Assembly (NCBI GenBank): GCA_905250025.1
Contig: CAJNOJ010000068.1
Location: 185,111 to 249,110, forward strand
Reading direction: 5' to 3'
DNA length: 64,000 nt
From: Adineta ricciae
Taxonomy: Eukaryota; Rotifera; Eurotatoria; Adinetida; Adinetidae
Position numbers and translations under genes: made by a program. The notes under the pieces were generated by a model. It saw nothing but the letters and a program-made list of their open reading frames with translations, made no database searches and was not told where the DNA came from. Numbering within the stretch: position 1 is the first letter of the stretch; each line of letters begins with the position of its first letter. Below are positions 1 through 10,563 of this stretch, piece after piece.

Positions 1-54
1 GTAGCGACCATTTAAAAAGATATAGGAATATTTAGAATAATGGTTCCGTGAGAT

Positions 55-341
55 GCCTAATTCGACTTATATTATAAGTCGATCCCCGACAGGCTAGTAT
101 CAATTCGAATATAAATATATATCTATATAACACTTATAACAAATGACTAGATAGGAATAGAAATAGATTTAGTTTCACTTATACATACACACCCCACACC
201 CTCACTTATATCTATCTCGATTGAGGGTGCTGCCGTGGGTGTGGGTGCGCGTGAGGGTATATGTGTATAAGTAAAACTAAATCTATTTCTATTCATAAGG
301 GTGCTATGAATTGGTCATTTATATTATAAATCGAATTAGGC
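55..341. mobile_element. MITE-like element with nested inverted repeats
   Basis: The outer arms at 55-79 and 317-341 are near-perfect reverse complements ending in GCCTAATTCGA. A second inverted pair lies inside, at 155-194 and 255-294, starting GAATAGAAATAGATTTAG. The interior holds CACACCCCACACCC-like and GTGGGTGTGGGTG tracts, so most of the 290 bp can fold on itself. It has no coding capacity. This is the build of a non-autonomous foldback or MITE element. I cannot name the family, and target-site duplications are not obvious. Confidence 0.6.
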
Positions 342-496
342 AGCTACTCCTTTTCTGAAAGAAAGGGTTATAGCGTCATAAATCTGGTCGTTGAAATGCA
401 AAAAGTTTGCTTGCTTGTTTGTTTGCATAATCCAATCAGATTGCAGCATTCAATCAACGAATGAAAACTTAATCATGGTCATTAGCAAACGATTGA

Positions 497-768
497 TGGA
501 AGGTTCTCGGAGTCGAGGGACTCGAATCTGAGGTTAGCTTTTCGAAATTCTAATGACCTCATTAGCTAATTCAGCAATGAAAATTTTCTTCGTTGTCGAG
601 TAAGGGTTGACCGAAAGGTAATCGAGGTCGAGGAGCACGAATCCGAGGTTAGTGTTGCTTCATTAATTATTAATTATTAATTTTTGATTAACTAGTCACG
701 ACTCATTAACATCCATTGTCAGAGTAGACCGAAAGGTTGCTGACGTCGGGAAATTCGAAATTGAGGGT
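497..768. repeat. Degenerate tandem repeat, about 115-bp period, three copies
   Basis: A segment of the form GAAAGGT..CGAGGTCGAG..CGAATC.GAGGTTA recurs at about 500-536, 614-652 and 730-768, spaced 114-116 bp. The intervening sequence is AT-rich and poorly conserved. No gene is supported here. Confidence 0.55.
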
Positions 769-1034
769 AAATTTCGTCTTATTCGCTGAGCCTGAGCTTA
801 TTCCTTCCTCTTTACAAAGGAGATATTTTTCTTTATCTGTTCTGAAATCTTTTGTAGAAGATGGTGAGCTGAACGCTATTCATGGACGTCATGCATACAA
901 AGATAGTAGCTCAAGAACTTATACGAAAAGATCGAATGCATTGTACATAATGATGTTTCTAATTGAAGAAATCCGAAAAAGTGACATGAGCTTAGTATCA
1001 TCTTTGCTTTGTAGACTGTATACATCGGTAAAAC

Positions 1035-1255
1035 GGAAAATCGACAATAGGAATTTGGACAACGGAATTTGGGCAATATTGCCGGATTTAAAAAACTGCC
1101 TAGAGATAGGGTGAGGATGCAGATGAGGATGTGAGGGTATGGATAGGTCTGGGCAGTAGGATACTACATGAAAATTTGTACTGAAATACTCCTAGGAAAG
1201 CCTATGCAGTTTTTCAAATGTGCAAGATTGTCCAAATTCCTATTGTCGATTTTCC
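1035..1255. repeat. Inverted repeat, 28-bp perfect arms
   Basis: 1035-1062 and 1228-1255 are exact reverse complements over 28 bp (arm begins GGAAAATCGACAATAGG). A weaker second pair, AAAAAACTGCCTA near 1090 and TATGCAGTTTTT near 1203, nests inside. This suggests a decayed foldback element. Confidence 0.55.
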
Positions 1256-1589
1256 ACTAAACCGATTACAAGCAGTAAATGTAGTTTTGATTGTAGGAAT
1301 AAGACATACATTAACCTTTACTTTTGAGGAATGTTAAGAATCCTTGATCAACGAACGTATTTCAAAAAATAATTGTAAATAAGCAAAACTGTCTTTGGAT
1401 CTGGTTGAATCCTTAACGCCGTTATTTTTATCTATTAGACATATCTGTGATTTCAGATAAGGATGATATGGACCAGCATAAGACTAGAGATGAGATAAAG
1501 GGATTGGTCGGACACAGCAGCTCTTGATGTACTATTGAATTCGAATCTTTGGAATAGATCTACGCGGATTCCACAACAATCACGAAGGA

Positions 1590-1920
1590 TTAATTTATTT
1601 TGTTTGCATCAGCTAATAAAGAAGCATCGATTTTCTCTTTGTCTTCAATTGAACAAGGTACTTTTAATTCAACATGAGAGTTAATATGAGAAAGATTAAA
1701 TAAAGATTGATTATAATCCATTGTTGAAAAATTCATTAGACGATTGTATAAATATTTTCGAGAGCGTCGAACCCAAAAAGTAATCTTACTATCGTCACCA
1801 TAATCATAACGTGCCTTGACAGAAAGACCAACATGATTTCTCAACTGATATTGTGGCAAAAAAAAGGAACAATTCCAAGCACGATACATACTAAAGATCC
1901 ACGTATCTTGATGAGCACCA
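1590..1920 (-). CDS. 3' end of an unrecognised gene, truncated at the contig join
   Basis: The minus frame is open from the N at 1921 down to a stop at 1590, about 109 codons, with an internal Met at 1889. The frame reads GAHQDTWIFS, passes a basic aromatic stretch (WVRRSRKYLYNR) and ends LLADANKIN. The 5' part is lost at the gap. I do not recognise the family. The adjacent plus-strand gene is truncated at the same gap, which suggests two contigs were joined here. It may be the last exon of a real gene, or chance. Confidence 0.35.
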
Positions 1921-1921
1921 N
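1921..1921. other. Single N: assembly join
   Basis: One ambiguous base separates an open minus-strand frame on the left from an open plus-strand frame on the right, and neither continues across. The next bases (1922-1935, CTTTTGTACAAAAG) form a perfect palindrome. The only other N in the window (31729) is a demonstrable mis-join, so distances across this one should not be trusted. Confidence 0.8.
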
Positions 1922-3923
1922 CTTTTGTACAAAAGATTTCTTAAATCATCGCCAATGGCTCTCCGGAGAGTTTGAAAAACTCATTGAGTCCCGTAATCAT
2001 TTTCAAGAGACATTCAACGACAAGAGAAAACTGGAAGATTTTCAAGATGCACTTCGTTCTGAAGTTGACCAATGGGAAAGTGGTACTTGTAGCAAAGTAC
2101 GATGCACAGCTGAGAAAGCCCGTTGTCAATATTCGAAAATGTTGAACAGCGATATTAAAAATATCGACGATAGTTTACGTAGTGTAACTGAACGACTTCG
2201 CGAAATGTATGAGGCGGATAATTTCGTTGAAGATGATCTCACGCAACTCGGTGCTATTATTTGTGAATTAGAGAACAATTTCCAACAACTCACTAACTCT
2301 TCTCGAATCGCGCTCAATAAGGAAAACAGTGAACAGCTAGATTGGAACTTACTCATCTATGTCGATAGCAAGAACACTCATGACCAGAAGGTAATTATGA
2401 AATAAATTAACGAGAGATGATAATACCTACAAAAAATATGTATACTGTAGGCTGATGTACCATGTCCATCGGAAGATATTAATTGTCAATGGAAAGGTCC
2501 ACTCGATGAGATAAACAATCATATCGTCGTGTGTGCATTCATCCCTCGTCGATCGAAGATTGAAAGGTTTCATGCTATAATTGAGCAACTAAGCGAGCGA
2601 ATCAAACAGCAAGGAGTAAGAATCGATGGAGACGAGTACCAAATTGAACAACTACAAGAAAATCTACAGCAGCGAAAAAATGAAGTTGATCTAGGCAAGA
2701 AGAACATAGAGCAATTGCAAGATGAAATCAGACAACAAGTCATCCAAATCAGTATTCGTAATGTAGAAATTCAGCAACTTAAAGATCAATTGAAACGAGA
2801 AGAAATTCGAGCGAATATTAGCGAAGGTGTTATTCAACAATTGAGAGATAGGTTAAAACAGGAAGAAGCTGAAGCCAAACGAAACAATGCTACGAATCGA
2901 CAACTGAAAGATCAACTGGAACAAGTAAAGGCGCAAGCATCGGCACATCACATCGACATTCAACAGCTAGTAAGAAATTTGGAACAGTGCAAAAGTGAAG
3001 TGAAGGCAGGCGAGAGGAAAGTAGATCAACTGGAAGGACAAACAAAACAGCAACAGATTCAGGTTGAAACAAAAGACAAAGATCTCGAACATATGAGAAA
3101 GCAACTAGAAGCGAATGTAGCTGAGATAAGTACGTGTAAAAGTGAAATTCAGAAACTGAAAGGACAACTAGAATACCAAAAGAACGAAGTAAGAGCTCGT
3201 GAGAAAAAGATTCAAAGTTTACAAGAGCAAATACAAAAACAAAGCACGAAAGCTAACGCGGTAGCTGAATCTCAACTGCAACAGCTTCGAGAGCAGTTGA
3301 AACAACGAGAAAATCGAATAACTTCCAATGACATGGAGTTACATCAATTGAAAGAACAGTTGGAACTTCAAAAGCATAAACTCCATACGGCTGAGCGAGA
3401 TATACAACAGTTAAGAGAACGAACAAAAAACCAGAAAAATCAGATTGATGAAAATGAAAGTGGAATTCGACTGATGAAAAATTCGTTGAAACAACGAGAG
3501 GCGAAAATCGCAACAGATGAAGTAATCATTGAGAAACAATCTGGCGAGTTGGATGAGAAATCTTATAAAATAAATAGTCTACTATTGAGATTAGAACAAC
3601 AGGGAAAAGAAAATCGCACAAAGGAAATCAAAATACAAGAGATCGAAGACCAAATGAATCAACAAGCAGCGAAACTTTCGACAAAAGAATCAACTATCTC
3701 AACACTGGAACAAGACAGAAGATGTCAAAGGTTTCAGATTAGCGAACTCGAATCGAAGCTTCGACTAAGCGTGGAAAGTAAGTATTGATTCATAGTACTT
3801 CTCTTGACAATTTGTTATTGTCATCGTATTTCTTAAATAGATACGATGCTTTGGCAAATTGGTTTTGCGATTCTGCTCGTAATACTTGGCATAACTCTTC
3901 TGTTCGTCATCAGTCGACGTTAG
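1922..3923 (+). CDS. TRIM/TRAF-like zinc-finger coiled-coil protein with C-terminal membrane anchor (5' partial)
   Basis: Exons are 1922-2390, 2451-3777 and 3841-3923; introns of 60 and 63 bp have GT-AG ends and preserve frame. The 5' end is lost at the N. Exon 1 is helical and resembles the coiled-coil that follows B-boxes in rotifer TRIM-like proteins. Exon 2 opens with a TRAF-type zinc finger (VPCPSEDINCQWKGPLDEIN followed by HIVVC), then about 400 residues of heptad-rich Gln/Glu/Lys coiled coil. Exon 3 adds a hydrophobic tail (MLWQIGFAILLVILGITLL, then FVISRR), making a tail anchor. That last exon would be missed without the 3778-3840 intron. The likely role, by family inference, is membrane-tethered scaffold or ubiquitin-type signalling; RING and B-box presumably lay upstream. 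The family call is reasonably sure, the function is not. Confidence 0.75.
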
Positions 3924-5200
3924 ATTTACACAGAATTATTTACAAAATGAACCTAATAATCATTGAAAACTCAGTTTTTAGCTATTAAACTGATCTACTC
4001 ACATAATAAATTGGGTATGGGAGATTTACACTTTCATATTTCATTATTTTCTTCGATCTTTCGACACTAGTTCGAAGAATCCATATTCATTATCTTTATA
4101 TTAGACTCTTCATACTTAATATGAATAAAAAATTTCGTCATATTTCCGAGTGAATAGTTCACAACTTGTATACAGAAGATCCCATTTCCACAGATAAAAC
4201 CGTTTCTCTGCCAATGGTACGATGTAAGCTTCTGTAGGAGATCTCACATTACGGAAAAATCACCCGTTGTGATGGCACCTGTGCGATTATGAAAATAATC
4301 AATGATGTACATTACTAATGATTGTTATACTGAACATGAATCCTCATTACAACTTGCAATAAGTTCGTTATAGATACTTGTAAGCATTGGACGTTTAAAC
4401 TATAATCGAACATGCGGTTGATGTCCGAGAAGACTCAAGAAAATGTTATATGATTACATATTCCAGGAATACAGAGTCATTTACAATTAATTGAATATAT
4501 ATTAAAACGATCCGATACAGATGTTTGTTCATCGGGATACTGATGAAGACACAACATTATATTTATCAGCGTTTTTTTATTGTCGAACAAAAGTCGGTAG
4601 AGAATTGTTGAACTGTATTCGCCGCGTTTCGTTTCATGGATTTCGATGATCTGTTATCAGTGGTGATATAAATGTGAGTGTCCATCATATTCAAGAAAGA
4701 ATGTCTTACATCGCTGGTATCATGCGAAGTTTTGGTTGAATCTATTTAGAAATATTGTCTGTGGAATCGATTAACATTCCAACAAGAAGATTCTCAGAAT
4801 TGTTTCAATTGTCTATCGATGAAGTTCGATTCTCGCTCTGCAAAAAGGTAAGATGAAGAAGAAAATGAGACTCGATAAAGTAAACAAGTCATTAGAATTC
4901 TGCATAAATCTTATCTTCAATATGTTTCTGAAAAGAAATTGATAAATTTCTTCAACTCTCTTTTATTGTCCAATGGAATAGTTTCAGTTTTAGTTGTGAA
5001 ACAAAACGCATCGATTAATTCTTGCTGATGTGAAAAATAAAGATCGTGAAAACCTTTAATGAATCATGATGCGATTACATTCAGCTTCAGCTCTGACTAT
5101 TCATGGTCGTTTGGAAGCGAATTCACCATCAGTTACAACTAAGATATAACTCTTCTCTTTGAAAAACGACCCACGATGGTTTAGATCAGCGGTACATATC
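3924..5200. other. Gene-poor stretch with decayed coding-like fragments
   Basis: There is no open frame above about 60 codons. Short stretches near 4520-4850 and 5060-5130 look coding-like on the plus strand, with a possible donor at 4848 (AAAAAG|GTAAGA), but stops and frame changes interrupt them and I could not assign a family. Most likely pseudogene debris. Confidence 0.35.
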
Positions 5201-5214
5201 TGTGAAGGAAAAAC

Positions 5215-5640
5215 ATGAAACGGATAAGTCACATTCTGTTATTGTTTATAATAACAATCGATGCTGTCACTTCTGATACTGGACTTCGTACTCAACAAGG
5301 AACTATTTATGGTCGACAAACTGCAGGAAATATCTCGGATATCCATTCATCTATCTTATGTATTAACTCGTTCTTTGTGCTCTGTTTAACATACGATATA
5401 CAGAAGTAATTCGATGGCAACTGCCAGTCGATCTTTCTTCAGATGTGTTTGTAAATGATTCCTTTCATGCAGTATCATTTAGTCCGTGTTGTCTACATCC
5501 TGCTACGTACTGTTATTAATTCCCTATTCGATCAGCAAACTATCATAGTTACTCTTAACAACCGCTTGAGTGTGTTAGCAGATATCTTTCTAAAGGAATT
5601 AGTCGAAGAAGATTCACAATGGTCAACTATATATAAGCGA
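5215..5640 (+). pseudogene. Carboxylesterase (alpha/beta hydrolase) remnant
   Basis: The fragment begins with a signal peptide (MKRISHILLLFIITIDAVTS) and the type-B carboxylesterase opening TQQGTIYGRQ. In another frame comes VIRWQLPVDLSSDVFVND, then further on IVTLNNRLSVLADIFLKELV, the oxyanion-hole neighbourhood of the family. The pieces lie in different frames with stops between them. The region stops before the nucleophile elbow, so no active enzyme can be made. The 3' half of the gene is absent; 5641-6148 holds nothing I can assign. Confidence 0.6.
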
Positions 5641-6148
5641 ATCTTGCCTTGGTTCACCTGAAATATCTTCATTGTACTACAATATGAGTTCCGCTCTCAA
5701 TGCTCCTTTTGATGATCTATTACAAGCATACGGTGCTTGATTCACACGATCTATTATTGAGAACTATGTCTTTCTATTGTGTCCACCTTTGACGAATAAT
5801 GTTATTTCGCACTGGATCAATATTTTTCGGATTTTCGATGAGATTGAAGCACAACGTATGAGAGAATTATTTCGGTTCTGCAAAACAACAATACGCGTAC
5901 GTGTATGTGTGCCTATGAATCAAGTTATTGACAGAGCGAAAACAATCATTTTAAAACAACACTCCGTTTGTGTTCGGAAGTAAACTCTTTCCAAGCTACT
6001 GCTTGATGACGCTTATTTGCAAAAGTGCTGGTATTTCTGATAAAATACGTTGGAAAGATCAACTACCGAGGAGGAAATAGAACAAACAATGTCGGTCACT
6101 TCCGAATTCCAACATATTGCCGCAAGAAAATGCTGCTATTCACTATAC

Positions 6149-6157
6149 TATATAAAG
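6149..6157 (+). promoter_or_regulatory. TATA box of the 6223 gene
   Basis: TATATAAAG lies 74 bp upstream of the ATG at 6223, in a good position for a core promoter with a short leader. Confidence 0.55.
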
Positions 6158-6222
6158 CAAGAGGAGAGATCACAGTACACAGCAACAATCAAACTTAGAT
6201 CGTTAACCAAAACTTCGAAAAG

Positions 6223-6723
6223 ATGGCCATGATTGGTATGAATAGCTTTGATATAGAACAAACTGGACGCGTTGTTCAAGTTCCCAACAATGACATCGCA
6301 AGGTGCATGTATTATCTATCGTGCGTCTGTAACACAGTTGAATGCAACGAAGGTCAAATAGAGCGATATACTGATTATGAAAACTATTGGAAACTATCGC
6401 CTGCTGAACATCAAATCGTCTTTCGACTATGTATAACACTCAGTCCGGATGAGTTCGAAGATAAAATATTTTTTCAAAATGACGCCATGTGTGGAAATTC
6501 AGGCAATGAATTTTACAAAATCGGACAAGTACAAAATCGTCTCTTTGTCGTTCGATCGCTGATGGTCGCTGGACGAACACGAAGAGTAACCAATATCATG
6601 ACATACAAACAACACTGGATGATGAACAATTATTACGGTCCGATGAGTCGATTAGCTGATCGATTCAATCCGCAGCGACAACTCATGCGAGCAATTGAAG
6701 CAGCGGATTGCACCATTTCATAA
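6223..6723 (+). CDS. Unrecognised intact single-exon protein, 166 aa
   Basis: This is a clean 166-codon frame starting MAMIGMNSFDIEQ, with a TATA box 74 bp upstream and AATAAA at 6755-6760 just after the stop, so it has all the marks of a working transcription unit. It has no signal peptide or membrane segment. Six cysteines are spread along it, including a close cluster near residues 28-42 (CMYYLSCVCNTVEC), and the C-terminal half is Arg-rich. I do not recognise the family. A second in-frame Met (MIGMNSF) lies two codons in. It sits between an esterase pseudogene and a GPCR pseudogene, so it is the only apparently functional gene between 4 and 8 kb. Confidence 0.65.
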   Translation: MAMIGMNSFDIEQTGRVVQVPNNDIARCMYYLSCVCNTVECNEGQIERYTDYENYWKLSPAEHQIVFRLCITLSPDEFEDKIFFQNDAMCGNSGNEFYKIGQVQNRLFVVRSLMVAGRTRRVTNIMTYKQHWMMNNYYGPMSRLADRFNPQRQLMRAIEAADCTIS

Positions 6724-7102
6724 ACAGTTTTGAGTCCCTTCGTCCATATTTCAGAATAAAGTTGATTATTCTATTTGCTTTATACGATTTTACCGGTATG
6801 ACTATTTTAATTTGTACGTCAGCTTGAGTGTAAATGAAATAGAAATAAAAAGGTGTCTCATTTGTGTGACATTTATTTCTGGCTCTTTTACACGTGTCAC
6901 CCTTATACTTTCGATGATTTACTGCTGCTAATTGCCAAACAAAATCAGTATCTACGTTTTTTTATTCTGACTAGAAGAGTTTTCTGTAGAACTCAATCGA
7001 CGGAAAAGATAATCAGATTAATTCTACGGTCTTATTCGTTGTCGATGCCATCATCGAATAATCAATTGGAGCAACTGTTTCCGACAATATCTACTTGGTA
7101 AT

Positions 7103-7843
7103 CTATAGATATAGAATGAAAAGATCTGGTCTACACATGAAATCAGGAGGCAAATATTGGCAACTAGACTTTCGAAAGAAAGTCGCACGGGATTTCTGAC
7201 AAGAAATCATACACAATACTTCCAGACTGATTTTTCTCTTTCTTTCCGCCATTGTATATGTTCGTCGTGTTTTGCACAGGCGGCCCAATACCTTGAAAAA
7301 TAAAGTACAGTACAACTTCAAGCATTTCACATCTACCATCCCGCGGATAACAAGGTGTAGATTTGTCAAACTGCTGAGCTTTGAAACAATAGAGAATAGG
7401 AGAAAAAACAAGTAGTATGACAACAACAATGGCAGAGCCACCGCGTGTTATCGTTTGTCTATTGCTATACTTTGGAATGCGGATGTCACCTGACGATGAC
7501 AAGAATCGACCGATGCAGCCATAAACCAACTCTACAAGTAATATGACGAATAATATAGATAAAGGTGCAGTTTACAGACAACTGCTGAATGAAACGTAGG
7601 TGCAACTCGAAACCCAACCAACAGTCGAATTGTAACAAAGCAATAAATTAGAATAAGGTTCCATACAGACGCAGCGAACAACAAAAGAATACAAGATGAA
7701 AGGGTCCAGAGAGTATGCTTTCGGAGGAGAATCATATTTAATACATTACCTACTGTACCGAAAATAATACATGAAACACCGACAGATATGGCGAATTCAC
7801 TTTTGATGTCGCCAATCCAAGCAACCATAGTCGACATGCTCAA
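7103..7843 (-). pseudogene. Rhodopsin-like GPCR pseudogene
   Basis: From 7843 the minus strand encodes TM1 and TM2 (FGTVGNVLNMILLRKHTLWT; CILLLFAASVWNLILIY) and the start of TM3. An in-frame TAG near 7532 and a frameshift follow. The DRY-region equivalent continues in another frame as CIGRFLSSSGDIRIPKYSN, then TM4 (AIVVVILLVFSPILYCF), and another frame change near GIGPP in TM5. Later helices are not recoverable. The two other GPCRs in the window (37261-38211 and 44783-45825) are intact. Small introns cannot explain both the stop and the later frame changes. Confidence 0.65.
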
Positions 7844-8024
7844 ATGTTTGAAAAATGAGAATATCTCGTTCTACTACAAAATTGACTTCGCCATTATAGA
7901 TAATTTTATCATAAGCTTATTTAGCTAATTGAAAAGATGAAAATGAAGAATCTCGGTTTTTATTATTTCAGAAGATAATGATTGTTGCATTTATATAAAA
8001 TTCTTTGGTAAACAATGGTCACAA

Positions 8025-8855
8025 CTATGAAAAAAATTCCTGAAAACCAACGTGATTTCTAATACACAGCAAAAGACTGACTGTCACTGACCATATTGTA
8101 AACACTCTCCCATCCACATCTCGTCTTAATTGTACCGTAGGGTATCGATCATGTTTAATCTGTGCTAATCCGTGTTCAGTTTGTTCTTTAGCCAAGTAAT
8201 TTGGCCATTCAGGTAGCCCGTTAAGAATTTCGGTTAAAGGAAACCAATGAACAGAATGAACTTCATCATTTGAAGAATAGCTGTTCATCAACAGCTTAGC
8301 TTCGCTGGGGGTTACTTGAAATGGGTAGGCACTGATAGCATCAACGAATAAAAACCGTTTTAGACGCAATTGATAGTCTTGCAGAATTTCCTGTTGATCT
8401 GTAATCGTTTTTAATGCTTGTAGTGCCACTTCAGCTCGATCTTCGAATTTTCTGCGCGGATTCGCAGATGGAAACGCTAATAGCTGTTCTCGCATCGATT
8501 CTGATTGAAATCTTTTTTCTTTGAGACGTTTGGACACAAACAATAGCCATGTTGCATCCTCGTCGATCTTATAAATCAATAGCTGAACCATTGTACATCC
8601 TGTCGGATTTTCCGTTAATATTTTCCTATTGATTTCGTCGCGATCGAATAAACGATATTCGGCATTTGGACTGTAATAGATTCCTAATTTACCGTTCAGT
8701 TCATTGGGTCGATGCGAGCAATCATCGAATTCGTGCTGTCCTTGACAGCTATCTAGCCAATAACATGCATAGCGCGGATTAACAGAACGAGCAGCAGTGC
8801 GTTCGCTGAAACCGCTCTCCAAGTAGCTAGTTGTTCGATCGTTGTTTGAAGCCAT
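8025..8855 (-). CDS. Nudix-like protein, 276 aa
   Basis: A single exon starting MASNNDRTTSY. The middle (residues about 90-210) has the strand-turn pattern of a Nudix fold: MVQLLIYKI, then a helix with EDRAEVALQALKTITDQ where the Nudix box should be, and HSVHWFPLTEILNGLP, the usual closing strand-helix. The canonical GxxxxE..REUxEE signature is badly degraded, so metal-dependent hydrolysis is doubtful. The last 20 residues are hydrophobic. It is divergently transcribed from the CDC123-domain gene, with a TATA sequence at 8879-8888 only about 25-30 bp from this ATG, implying an almost leaderless mRNA or a trans-spliced leader. The gene is solid; the Nudix call is tentative. Confidence 0.6.
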   Translation of the reverse strand: MASNNDRTTSYLESGFSERTAARSVNPRYACYWLDSCQGQHEFDDCSHRPNELNGKLGIYYSPNAEYRLFDRDEINRKILTENPTGCTMVQLLIYKIDEDATWLLFVSKRLKEKRFQSESMREQLLAFPSANPRRKFEDRAEVALQALKTITDQQEILQDYQLRLKRFLFVDAISAYPFQVTPSEAKLLMNSYSSNDEVHSVHWFPLTEILNGLPEWPNYLAKEQTEHGLAQIKHDRYPTVQLRRDVDGRVFTIWSVTVSLLLCIRNHVGFQEFFS

Positions 8856-8878
8856 TGAGAAAAAAACACATTTTCTCT

Positions 8879-8888
8879 CTTTATATAT
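8879..8888. promoter_or_regulatory. Symmetric TATA element between divergent genes
   Basis: CTTTATATAT reads as a TATA box on both strands. It lies about 25 bp before the minus-strand ATG (8855) and about 50 bp before the plus-strand ATG (8937). No other TATA is seen in this 81-bp gap. Confidence 0.45.
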
Positions 8889-8936
8889 GGCCGCGAGACC
8901 TCAAAAGTTTGTTTTTCTCCATTCTGCACATGGCCC

Positions 8937-10289
8937 ATGCTATTGTTCTTTTTCAACGGCTTTTACAATCTAATGTCTCTAACATGCAATGCCGAGTTTG
9001 TTTTTCATCAATGCAATCCAAAGCGAGTAAACCCAAACTTTGAATTTTTAATTCAAATAATTCAATCAACATACGAACCATTGGTGGTGTCATCGGATGA
9101 GTCATCGTGTGTGATTTCGTGTCATTTTCTGCAAGAATTTAATGGCTTGAATCAGCCCGAACAACTTCGATTGTTCTCAAAAATCAGGAATTTACATGAA
9201 CTCTGGATGTTCTTAATATTGAATCCAACATCGTACGATTGTGAGATATTTTTCCAGGAATTCTATCAATTAACGTCCAAGTTTCTGTCAGTGAAGCAGC
9301 ATTTGTGTAAGACGCACACTCCTCACCTTTTCGATAAGAATTTTATTTGGTCTAATTTAGCTTTCCATTGCGAAGATTTTCTACTAACATTGGGTGTTTC
9401 ATACGATGATAAATTAAGATACAATTGCTTTCAAATCGTAGCTTTGTTAATTAATGATCCTCATCCGCAAAGTAAAGAAACGATAAGAAAGTTGGATCGT
9501 ATGTGCTATGAATGTTTATACGATTTTCATGTTTATTATGAGCAAATCAAAAGTTTCACAATTGAATCTCGAATAATTGATCTGACGAAAGAAGATGTTC
9601 GACAGTTAATCGATGGAAAAGTGATTCGAAGTGATCTAGAAGAAAGAATCACTAATGCAATTACTGAACTAGGCGGACTCGTGTTTTTCAAAATGCATCG
9701 AAGTCCGAAAGATGCGTATCAAAGTAATATATACTTTTCTTTGATCTCGATATTGCTTCGAACCTGTTAACGGTTAGGTCTATGCAAAGAAATCAATAAC
9801 GAATGGATTCAGATTTGGAAGCTCAGCTCTGACGAAGATCCTCAAATTCATTTCATGAAAATTCAAAATTGTGATCAATTGAAATTGCTTTTCAAGAACA
9901 GTTCTCGTCTTCGCGAAGATTTCAACGATGATTCTCTAAATGAAAAACTTGTTTTACGCAAGTGGGTCGATGCTCTTCCTCCTGAATTCCGATGTTTCGT
10001 TTGTCACGGACAACTGAATGCCGTTTCATCGCAAGGATCTCATCAACATAATGAACATGAATATCAAGAATTTTTCAACTCATCGTATTTTCATGATATC
10101 ATGCGATGTATTCCATATTCTCATGCGGTAATCGATTGTGCAGTTAACATGCATAATCATCAGGTGATCATCATTGAAATCAATCCATTCAGCAGGCGAT
10201 CATCGGCAGGAAAGTATTCATGGATTCTTGATAGGGATATTCTCTATAATCACTACAACAATCATCAATCGACAAACATTCGCGTGTAA
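8937..10289 (+). CDS. CDC123 (D123)-domain protein with long N-terminal extension
   Basis: Exons are 8937-9723 and 9778-10289 with a 54-bp GT-AG intron, giving 432 residues; an alternative start at 8973 would remove 12. The C-terminal 240 residues match the CDC123/D123 family, an ATP-grasp-like fold that in eukaryotes chaperones eIF2 assembly: FFKMHRSPKDAYQ, ELVLRKW-type NEKLVLRKWVDALPPEFRCF, a Gln/Tyr segment (EYQEFF) and the acidic strand VIIIEINPF, then KYSWILDRD. The first 190 residues are helical and not part of the family. AATAAA follows at 10405. It is likely a paralogue rather than the housekeeping gene, because that protein lacks such an extension. The family is secure, the role inferred. 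Confidence 0.85.
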
Positions 10290-10563
10290 AGAATTTTGTT
10301 CGTGCGCATAACGGCGACCGAAATTCTTCTCGTCGAAAAAGATTGCCATTAAAAAAAGAATATCCGCGATGCCTGTTTCTGTTTTGATGTAACATCGAGT
10401 TAAAAATAAATCTATCATTGTGACGAAAAACACAACAGCTTGTTCACCTGTACGCCAATTAAATATTGCTTATGTCATTGAGTGTTCTTTTGAAAAATCC
10501 GAGAAAAACGCTTTTGCACATTTATGTCAATATATGGCATGAAACATTAATCGAATTTTCACA

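Noticed and set aside
737-1114. 125-codon plus frame
   Set aside because: It starts inside the third copy of a minisatellite-like repeat and ends inside an inverted repeat; no family, promoter or splice structure.
6853-7101. 82-codon plus frame
   Set aside because: No homology, and it lies in the decayed 3' region of a minus-strand GPCR pseudogene.
7103-7843. Functional GPCR with tiny introns
   Set aside because: No GT-AG intron removes both the TAG near 7532 and the later frame changes.
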